DNA from: Muribaculaceae bacterium
GTDB lineage: Bacteria; Bacteroidota; Bacteroidia; Bacteroidales; Muribaculaceae
Length of the DNA: 64,000 nt
Direction of reading: 5' to 3'
Assembly (NCBI GenBank): GCA_910573745.1
Contig: CAJSYI010000003.1
Span: 1-64,000, forward strand
Under the pieces are notes generated by a model, which searched no databases, was not told the DNA's origin, and saw only the letters and a program-made list of their open reading frames with translations. How positions within the stretch are numbered: the stretch's first letter is position 1; each line of letters opens with the position of its first letter. The position numbers and the translations under genes were made by a program. Of the stretch, positions 57,682-64,000 are shown one piece after another.

Positions 57682-58897
57682 GATCTCATTTCCAGAACTT
57701 GCGGCTCTTCTTTCGCTGCGCACCAGCCTCAGCAAAAAGGCGTGCGAGGACTTTCTGCGGGAATATGCCGCTACAGTAGCATCCGCCCTCGCAGAAGGGG
57801 AATACGTCCGAATCAAAGGATTCGGGACATTCAAGCTCAATGCCATCGAGCCACGAAAGAGCGTCAACGTCTCCTCCGGAAAAGAGATGGAAATACCCGG
57901 GCATTTCCGAATATCATTCACCCCTGCAAAGGAGCTTGCCGAAGCCATAAATTCCCCATTCGAAGCATTCGAAGCCGTAGAGCTTGCCGATGATTTTGAA
58001 GATGCCCAGGCAGAAGACACTTCCGTCATCACTGAATACACGGAAGCCGCCGATTCACCCGGACAACGCGCAATCGAAGAGACCTCCTATATTTTTGAAG
58101 ACAACGACTTAGCCGAACAGTCTTTGGAAAGTTCCATCAAAACCGAACCTGCCGACAACAATCCTGAAACACAATACCATACTTCTTCATCGGACGATCC
58201 ATCATTGAATCCAAAAGCTGAAGAAACGACTGACACGCCTCTCCCCAAACCAGAACCGGAGGAAACACCGGTATACGAACAGGCTGTGCTTGAACAGTTC
58301 CCATCACCTATAGGCAACAACGATGAAAAGCCTTCATTTTCCGAGAATGAGACACAGTCTGCTGATAATCGGAGACAGCATCACAGACTACGCAAGCATT
58401 TCATATTCGGCATATTGACCGGAATAATAATGTCCATTGCTGCGGCAGGAGTTTGTTATATGGTGTTGTATTACAAAGTTACCCGATTGAACGGATACCA
58501 TACAGAAATCCCCACGGTCGCAACAGACACGTTGCCATTGCCTGTAGCCACAGAAAACGTTGCCGACAAAAAAGCCGCAGACATTCCCAATGAACCTGAT
58601 ACGGTAAGCGTGCCCACACAACCGTCCGACCAACCGACCAAGCCTGAACCGGAATATGACACAATAACCACAACCCGCTATCTGACAACGATGGCGAAGG
58701 ATCATTACGGCAATTACCATTTCTGGCCTTACATATATGAAGAAAACAAAACGATTCTCGGTCATCCCGACCGTATACGCCCCGGCACGAAAGTGAAGAT
58801 TCCGCCATTGTCCAAATTCGGGGTCAGTCCTGACGATCCGGCAGACGTGAAAAGGGCAAAACAAAAAGGAGTGGAGATTTATTCACGATTCAGGTAA
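57671..58897 (+). CDS. HU domain-transmembrane-LysM protein
   Basis: This 408-residue protein has four parts. Residues 4-95 are an HU domain (FPELAALLSLRTSLSKKACE, VRIKGFGTFKLNAIEPRK). Residues 96-230 are a long acidic and proline-rich linker (KPEPEETP). A basic patch (RRQHHRLRKH, 234-243) leads to one membrane helix at 244-268 (FIFGILTGIIMSIAAAG). After a second Pro-rich linker, residues 333-380 read as a LysM module (TTMAKDHYGNYHFWPYIYEEN, IRPGTKVKIPP). By the positive-inside rule the HU domain is cytoplasmic and the LysM periplasmic, so the protein could tie DNA to peptidoglycan. That role is inferred. Confidence 0.85.
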   Translation: MNNKISFPELAALLSLRTSLSKKACEDFLREYAATVASALAEGEYVRIKGFGTFKLNAIEPRKSVNVSSGKEMEIPGHFRISFTPAKELAEAINSPFEAFEAVELADDFEDAQAEDTSVITEYTEAADSPGQRAIEETSYIFEDNDLAEQSLESSIKTEPADNNPETQYHTSSSDDPSLNPKAEETTDTPLPKPEPEETPVYEQAVLEQFPSPIGNNDEKPSFSENETQSADNRRQHHRLRKHFIFGILTGIIMSIAAAGVCYMVLYYKVTRLNGYHTEIPTVATDTLPLPVATENVADKKAADIPNEPDTVSVPTQPSDQPTKPEPEYDTITTTRYLTTMAKDHYGNYHFWPYIYEENKTILGHPDRIRPGTKVKIPPLSKFGVSPDDPADVKRAKQKGVEIYSRFR

Positions 58898-58911
58898 AAC
58901 CACCAAGCGTT

Positions 58912-60915
58912 TCAGCCGTTTTTTCGTGACTTTCGGAGCTTTCGGGCTGTCTCCCGATGCTTCTCCGCAAGGTCTTCCATTTCAAGAGAATCATAGACAC
59001 GGGCAAGAGCATCGTGAAGTTCTGCACATTTCTTGTTGTGTCTCAAGGCATTGGAATAAAGAAGCAATGCTTCGTCTGGCGATCCGGAAGCCTCTGCAAG
59101 ATTTCCTTTCAGCACATTAAGGTCAAACGCGGGAAGCGTCTTTTCTCGTTCGGCTTTGTCAATGTCGCTTTCTGCCTCTATGAACCGGTCAAGGAGCATA
59201 AGGGATTTCACCCGTCCGCATATCGCTTCAGGGAGTGCCGGATCAAGGCGCAAGGCTTTCCCGAAATTGGAAAGCGCAGCTTTTGCCGCACCGTCTACCG
59301 ACAGGCATTCTTCGCCCATTTCAACGTATTCCGATGCAAGTGAACGCATCTCGTCGCGCATACGCTGAATCTCATCTTCAAGCCTGTTCACAATCTTCAG
59401 TTTGCGTCCTATGAAACGAGCCACCACTTTTGTATCAATGCCCGACGACAGCGTCATGGCTTCCACCGTCTTGGCTGAAGCCTCTTCCATGTCGCGGTTG
59501 TCGAAAGCATCAAGCGCATCGGCATAAAGCATCTTGGCTTTCGCCTCATCAAGAGCCTCGCTTACGCGCCTACGGTCATTGAAGCTGCCGGCAAATTCCA
59601 CCGCCCCGCGGCTCACTATCACATCGCGCCGGGAAATGGGGGAGTGGAACGTCAGTCCCTCAAGCGAACGGCACCGGCTCAACGCCACATAAGTCTGTCC
59701 TGCGGAAAAAGCACCGTTACCGAGTTCTATGGCGACTTTATTGAATGTAAGGCCCTGGCTTTTATGCACCGTCAATGCCCACGCAGCCTTGACCGGAAAC
59801 TGGACAAACCGGCCAATCACTTCTTCATTGACCTTCTTTTCAGCCTCGTCGAAAGTGTATTTGATGTTTTCCCATATCTCACGTTCCAAGGCATGCACAG
59901 ACCCGTCTTCAAGTCTGATGCGGATATTGTCCTCTTCTATGGCGTCTACAATGGCAAGAGTCCCGTTCACCCATCTTTTGTCCTTGTCATTCTTAAGAAG
60001 TATGACCTGTTCATCCTTCTTAACTGCAAGATTGAGGTCGGTGGGCAATGAACGCTCCGGGAAATCCCCTTCAACCTTGCCTGCAAACACCTTTTCCGGA
60101 TTGGGATTATGCTCCATCTGCCGCGCGTTTATGGCATCGGCAAGGTCGCGGCGCGATGCAAGAGTCATGACAAACCCTTCTGTGTCTGCGTCGCAACCCT
60201 TACTTTCATTTCCGCTAATCATACGGGTATTCAACCGTCTCAGGTCATCACCTGTGGCCTGATTGACACGGATGCGGTCGAGCAGCGATATGAATTCTGA
60301 ATCCGTCTGACGATACACTTTCTTGAGTTCAATCGACACAAGCGGCACTTTCTGATAGGCGAGAGCGTTGAAGAAGAAGAAATCAGGATAATAATGGCTT
60401 AAGATGGTGCGCGTGTCGGAGGTAACGACAGGCTCGAGTTGGAATATGTCGCCGACGAGCAGAAGCTGTTTTCCGCCGAACGGGTCTTTTCTGTTGCCAG
60501 TGGCTGCCCTAAGAAGACGGTCTATGAAATCGATGATGTCCGGACGCACCATAGACACCTCATCTATAATCAGAAGTTCCAACGCCTTTATGAGTTTGAA
60601 CTTCTCTTTCCTGAGCTTCAGCTTCTTCAGAATCTTCGATGTGGAATAATCCGGATCGTCGGGAGGAACAGGACGCATCGGAATCTGGAAGAAGCTATGG
60701 AGCGTTACTCCACCGACGTTTACCGCCGCAATCCCCGTCGGAGCAAGCACAACATATTTCTTCTTGGTGTTCTTGCAGATGTAACGAAGAAACGTGGATT
60801 TGCCTGTACCCGCCTTGCCTGTCAGAAACACGCTTTTCGACGTATGCCGGATAAGATTCCAGGCCTGCAGGAATTCCGGATTGGCAAGGTCAAAGTTTTC
60901 AGGAAGTTCAGTCAT
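58912..60915 (-). CDS. Pif1/RecD-like helicase with C-terminal TPR repeats
   Basis: The 667-residue protein has an N-terminal superfamily 1 helicase core: Walker A GKAGTGKST, VVLAPTGIAAVNVGGVTLHSFF, LLIIDEVSMVRPD, LLVGDIFQLEPV and the late motif WALTVHKSQGLTF with YVALSRC. Residues about 530-660 form helical repeats of the tetratricopeptide kind (ALSNFGKALRLDPALPEA, ALLLYSNALRHNKKCAELHDAL). Pif1-type helicases unwind forked DNA, RNA-DNA hybrids or G-quadruplexes. The TPR part suggests a protein partner. Its start overlaps the end of pyrC by eight bases. Confidence 0.9.
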   Translation of the reverse strand: MTELPENFDLANPEFLQAWNLIRHTSKSVFLTGKAGTGKSTFLRYICKNTKKKYVVLAPTGIAAVNVGGVTLHSFFQIPMRPVPPDDPDYSTSKILKKLKLRKEKFKLIKALELLIIDEVSMVRPDIIDFIDRLLRAATGNRKDPFGGKQLLLVGDIFQLEPVVTSDTRTILSHYYPDFFFFNALAYQKVPLVSIELKKVYRQTDSEFISLLDRIRVNQATGDDLRRLNTRMISGNESKGCDADTEGFVMTLASRRDLADAINARQMEHNPNPEKVFAGKVEGDFPERSLPTDLNLAVKKDEQVILLKNDKDKRWVNGTLAIVDAIEEDNIRIRLEDGSVHALEREIWENIKYTFDEAEKKVNEEVIGRFVQFPVKAAWALTVHKSQGLTFNKVAIELGNGAFSAGQTYVALSRCRSLEGLTFHSPISRRDVIVSRGAVEFAGSFNDRRRVSEALDEAKAKMLYADALDAFDNRDMEEASAKTVEAMTLSSGIDTKVVARFIGRKLKIVNRLEDEIQRMRDEMRSLASEYVEMGEECLSVDGAAKAALSNFGKALRLDPALPEAICGRVKSLMLLDRFIEAESDIDKAEREKTLPAFDLNVLKGNLAEASGSPDEALLLYSNALRHNKKCAELHDALARVYDSLEMEDLAEKHRETARKLRKSRKNG

Positions 60916-62272
60916 TTCTATGATTGAAATTCAACGGTTTGGACACATGGGGAAGAAACTTATGTCCACAATCGTATTCATAAGCCTTACTGCCATTGAC
61001 GTAAACCGCTTCTATCCGGCAAGAAAAGCGTTCACCTTCAAGAGGAGACCAACCGCATTTTGTCAACAGACTCTCACGCGTTATGACAGTATCCGCACCG
61101 GGATTGACCACAACAAGATCGGCATAATGGCCCTCTCGTATGTATCCTCTTCGATTTATGCCGAAAAGGTCGGCTGGACGGTGGGACATCATTTCCACCA
61201 CCTTTTCCACACCCCAATGTCCTTGTCTGGCAAGTTCAAGCATCATAAGCAGTGAATGCTGTATCAACGGCCCGCCTGACGCTGCGTGGGTCGCATCACC
61301 CTCTTTCTCAGAAAGCAGATGAGGAGCATGATCAGTAGCCACTATGTCTATGCGTCCGTCAGCCACGGCCCGACGCAGTTCATCACGGTCGGCTTCTGTC
61401 TTCACCGCAGGATTCCATTTGATGCGGCTTCCAAGGCGTGCATAATCCTTATCCGTGAACCAAAGATGGTGTACGCAGACTTCTGACGTTATCAGCTTAT
61501 CAGAAGGTTCTCCGGCATACAGCATCCGTGCCTCGTCCGCAGTGGAAAGATGCAATATGTGAAGACGCGTGCCGAACCGTTTGGCCCTCGAAATCGCCTT
61601 CACGGTAGATGCCACACACGCTTCAGTGCTTCGGATTTTAGGATGTTCGGAAACAGGAACCTGATCGCCATATTTTTTCCTGGCCTCAGAAATATTGGCA
61701 CGAATGATGCCTTCGTCTTCGCTATGTATCGCAACTATCTTCCCGAGGGAAAATATGGCATTGAGGGCTTCTTCGTCATCCACAAGCATATTGCCTGTTG
61801 ACGCACCGAGAAAAACCTTGACACCAGGGATTTTTGAATAATCAGCTCCAGAAAGAACCTCTGTATTATCGTTTGTGGCTCCCATCCAGAATGCGTAATT
61901 CACCGCAGATGACTTTTCAGCCCTCTCCATCTTGTCTCGCCAAGCTTCGACCGTTACCGTAGGAGGTTTGCAGTTTGGCATATCCATAAACGACGTTACG
62001 CCTCCGGCAAGAGCAGCCCGGCTTTCCGAACCCATATCGGCTTTGTGGGTCAACCCCGGCTCACGGAAATGCACCTGGTCGTCAATCACACCAGGCATAA
62101 TCATCTTGTTCTTCAGGTCAACCGTCTCCCTCGAATCTTCAATCATTTCGGGTGAAGGCTCACCTTCGCCTACGGCTGAAATAAGTTCCCCTTTGATTGC
62201 CACGAAACCGTGGAAGCTACGGCCCCCATTCACCACAGTGGCATTGTGGAAAAGAATATCGTTCATGTCCAA
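60908..62272 (-). CDS. pyrC: dihydroorotase (class I)
   Basis: PyrC cyclises carbamoyl-aspartate to dihydroorotate in pyrimidine synthesis. The 454-residue amidohydrolase has the metal motif VHFREPGLTHK, the central GASTGNM and later histidines (AIHSED, LHILHLST), and the catalytic Asp in ATDHAPH. The carboxylated-lysine class I type is less certain than the enzyme family. It follows the glycosyltransferase by 24 bases and is coupled to the helicase gene. Confidence 0.93.
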   Translation of the reverse strand: MDMNDILFHNATVVNGGRSFHGFVAIKGELISAVGEGEPSPEMIEDSRETVDLKNKMIMPGVIDDQVHFREPGLTHKADMGSESRAALAGGVTSFMDMPNCKPPTVTVEAWRDKMERAEKSSAVNYAFWMGATNDNTEVLSGADYSKIPGVKVFLGASTGNMLVDDEEALNAIFSLGKIVAIHSEDEGIIRANISEARKKYGDQVPVSEHPKIRSTEACVASTVKAISRAKRFGTRLHILHLSTADEARMLYAGEPSDKLITSEVCVHHLWFTDKDYARLGSRIKWNPAVKTEADRDELRRAVADGRIDIVATDHAPHLLSEKEGDATHAASGGPLIQHSLLMMLELARQGHWGVEKVVEMMSHRPADLFGINRRGYIREGHYADLVVVNPGADTVITRESLLTKCGWSPLEGERFSCRIEAVYVNGSKAYEYDCGHKFLPHVSKPLNFNHRND

Positions 62273-62296
62273 ATTATGAAAAATGAATGCGCAATG

Positions 62297-63022
62297 TCAG
62301 AATCTGCTTGCCAAGCTCTTGAGGCGCAATTTAATGACCCCCAGCACCGCCTCACCGAATATGCTCCCGTTCATCTTCGATGTGCCAAGAACACGATTGA
62401 TGAACACTATCGGAACTTCCACAATCCTGAACCCCTTGAGATGAGCCTTGAACTTCATCTCAATCTGGAAAGCATATCCCTTGAATTCAATGTCGTCGAG
62501 ACCGATGTTTTCAAGCACCCGGCGACGATAACACACAAACCCAGCAGTCGTGTCCCTAAGCTTCATTCCGGTAACAATACGCACGTACGCCGACGCATAG
62601 TAAGACATAAGCACCCGTCCCATAGGCCAGTTCACCACGTTCACACCGGTTATGTAGCGTGAGCCGATGGCGACATCGGCCCCTTCTTCCTTACAGGCCC
62701 GGTATAGCTTCATAAGGTCTTTAGGATTGTGGGAAAAGTCGGCGTCCATCTCTATGACATATTCATATCCTTGCGCCAACGCCCACTTGAAACCATGTAT
62801 GTAAGCAGTGCCCAGACCGAGCTTCCCTCTGCGTTCTTCAAGGAATATGCGCTCCGGATACACCCGCATCGCATCGCGCACAGCAGCAGCCGTCCCGTCG
62901 GGGGAATTATCATCGACCACCAGCACGTCGAATCTGACCGGAAGCGACATCACGGTCTCAAGCATCTTCGAGATGTTCTCTATCTCGTTGAATGTGGGAA
63001 TTATAACAACGACATCTTGCAT
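62297..63022 (-). CDS. polyprenol-phosphate mannose synthase-like glycosyltransferase
   Basis: The 241-residue GT2-family enzyme resembles dolichol-phosphate mannose synthase (DPM1). It shows VVIIPTFNEIENISKML, VVDDNSPDGTA, the DxD in IEMDADFSHNP, and GSRYITGVNVVNWP. It probably moves a hexose from GDP- or UDP-sugar to undecaprenyl phosphate for envelope glycans or protein glycosylation. No C-terminal membrane domain is present. It is the first gene of the cluster with pyrC and the helicase. Confidence 0.9.
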   Translation of the reverse strand: MQDVVVIIPTFNEIENISKMLETVMSLPVRFDVLVVDDNSPDGTAAAVRDAMRVYPERIFLEERRGKLGLGTAYIHGFKWALAQGYEYVIEMDADFSHNPKDLMKLYRACKEEGADVAIGSRYITGVNVVNWPMGRVLMSYYASAYVRIVTGMKLRDTTAGFVCYRRRVLENIGLDDIEFKGYAFQIEMKFKAHLKGFRIVEVPIVFINRVLGTSKMNGSIFGEAVLGVIKLRLKSLASRF

Positions 63023-63054
63023 TATTTCATTTGTGCCAAATGAACACTACGGTG

Positions 63055-63062
63055 CAAAGATA
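63055..63062 (-). promoter_or_regulatory. -7 box upstream of the glycosyltransferase operon
   Basis: On the minus strand, TATCTTTG matches the -7 consensus 32 bases before the ATG at 63022. An ATTG lies 22 bases upstream, so the -33 part is weak. Confidence 0.5.
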
Positions 63063-63096
63063 GCAATTTTGACCAAAATATCGGCAATAAAACGGT

Positions 63097-64000
63097 CTAA
63101 AAAACGATATTGTATTTTTTCAATACTTCAATGGGATGATATGAACGCTTTGCCTGCCGCAGCCCTTCATCTCCTCCGTCATCCTCACGGTTGACATACA
63201 CCAGCTCCGGATGCAGTTCAAGCATGCGCGAAGCAAAAGCCTTGTTGACGGCCTCATAGCTGCCGTTGGTATTACGTGTTGCCTTTTCGATATGGACATA
63301 CAAAGTATCACCTTTTATGTCTCCTATGGAAAATCCTACCGTGCGGCCGCCTGATTCAAGGATTATGCCCTCAAGATGCCTGTCGCCTTGGGCAACATAA
63401 TTTATCATCTTACGCGTCAGGCAACTCTCTATCATCTCCATAGGAGCTCCGTCTGCTTCAGCATCATATGTTTCCATAAAACGCATAGCCTTTGAAGCAT
63501 TTTCCGATGTCAGGGCCTTCACCTCAGCATCAGGGTTTTCTGCAATGAACTTATTGATATGATTGCGTTTCTTGCCCAACTTCTTACCTTTTAAAGAAGC
63601 CAACGCCTCTATGGGATACATATAGTCTCCCCAATATTCCAAGAGACTTATCTTCTTAGGATTCAGCAACCTGAAAGCTTCCACAGCATATTCAGGTATG
63701 GCGGAAAACACCATCTCAATACCGTTCTCACGGCAGTATCCGGCTATGAGTCCCACTGCCTCCGAAAACGGCAAAGCCCCTATTGGCAGAGAAAACGCAG
63801 GAAGAGAGGTGTTGTCTTCAACAAGACCCTTTATGAACAAGGTGTCGCGGTAAATGCAGTATTCATACTTGAAATAGTCCACCCACATAAGCAGACCCCC
63901 ATAAGAGAAATCCGTGGTGCGTCCATTCTCCTTTTCAAAGAAAGGCATAATACCATCCATCGCCTCCTGTGTAACAGGCAAAAAATGCAACGGAGATTCT
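63097..64000 (-). CDS. DUF2156-family protein, N-terminus outside the window
   Basis: About 300 residues are visible. The frame is open to the window edge and the first possible in-frame start in view is a TTG at 63990, so the true start may lie beyond 64000. The text shows TTDFSYGGLLMWVDYFKYEY, GKKLGKKRNHINKF and GRTVGFSIGDIKGDTLYVHIEKA, the pattern of the GNAT-like DUF2156 fold shared with the C-terminal domain of lysylphosphatidylglycerol synthase. The transferred group and acceptor are unknown. It ends with a conserved lysine-rich tail, 74 bases before the glycosyltransferase gene. Confidence 0.85.
   Translation of the reverse strand, partial: ESPLHFLPVTQEAMDGIMPFFEKENGRTTDFSYGGLLMWVDYFKYEYCIYRDTLFIKGLVEDNTSLPAFSLPIGALPFSEAVGLIAGYCRENGIEMVFSAIPEYAVEAFRLLNPKKISLLEYWGDYMYPIEALASLKGKKLGKKRNHINKFIAENPDAEVKALTSENASKAMRFMETYDAEADGAPMEMIESCLTRKMINYVAQGDRHLEGIILESGGRTVGFSIGDIKGDTLYVHIEKATRNTNGSYEAVNKAFASRMLELHPELVYVNREDDGGDEGLRQAKRSYHPIEVLKKYNIVF

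Overview
The window is a chromosomal segment of an anaerobic member of the Bacteroidales. I would guess the Muribaculaceae or a close relative, but the family is an inference from gene content. Supporting signs are repeated promoters of the Bacteroidetes type (TTTG, a 19-21 base spacer, then TAnnTTTG), the absence of obvious Shine-Dalgarno sequences, an RprX/RprY-type two-component pair, a fused FeoA-FeoB iron transporter, a DUF4374/PepSY/TonB-receptor iron cluster of the XusABC type, a clostripain-like lipoprotein, ThiH instead of ThiO, and bacteroidal HU paralogues. No rRNA, tRNA or CRISPR array was recognised. The sequence is mostly core genome with a few accessory patches.

Layout. 1-170 is the 3' end of an IS30-type insertion sequence cut by the window edge. 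277-8770 holds an ECF sigma factor, ftsE (minus), uvrB-ygiQ, an S9 peptidase lipoprotein, a small lipoprotein and a tiny conserved-looking ORF. 8866-11289 (minus) is a clostripain-like protease followed by an MscS channel with an unusual insert. 11290-11835 is a long non-coding stretch with back-to-back promoters and an inverted-repeat element of about 300 bases, which forms the leader of rprX-rprY. plsC follows. 15000-21350 is a TPP-riboswitch-controlled thiamin operon (thiD, thiS, a TenI/ThiE-like gene, thiE, thiG, thiC, thiH) without thiF. feoAB and mdh are next, then the minus-strand operon rlmD-mtnN-BASS transporter-tsaC.

28986-35146 looks like an iron/redox island: a hemerythrin-LuxR fusion regulator is divergent from a xusABC-like operon for siderophore iron uptake, with a repeated operator-like motif between them. 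35321-42700 is purL, a BamE-fold lipoprotein, a MurB fused to a metallo-beta-lactamase-fold domain, and pyrF. It converges on carA-carB-glnS (minus). 49070-51690 is a LysM/periplasmic-binding-fold protein paired with a beta-barrel. A decayed MFS transporter, nfo, trmH-like-radA and prfA follow.

56617-58897 has a Crp-like regulator, a small HU and a striking HU-transmembrane-LysM protein that could link the nucleoid to the cell wall. The last block (minus) is a DUF2156 gene running off the window, then a dolichol-phosphate-mannose-synthase-like glycosyltransferase, pyrC and a Pif1-type helicase with TPR repeats.

The best candidates for undescribed biology are the HU-TM-LysM protein, the hemerythrin-LuxR/Xus pairing with its motif, the MurB-MBL fusion, and the inverted-repeat element in the rprXY leader.
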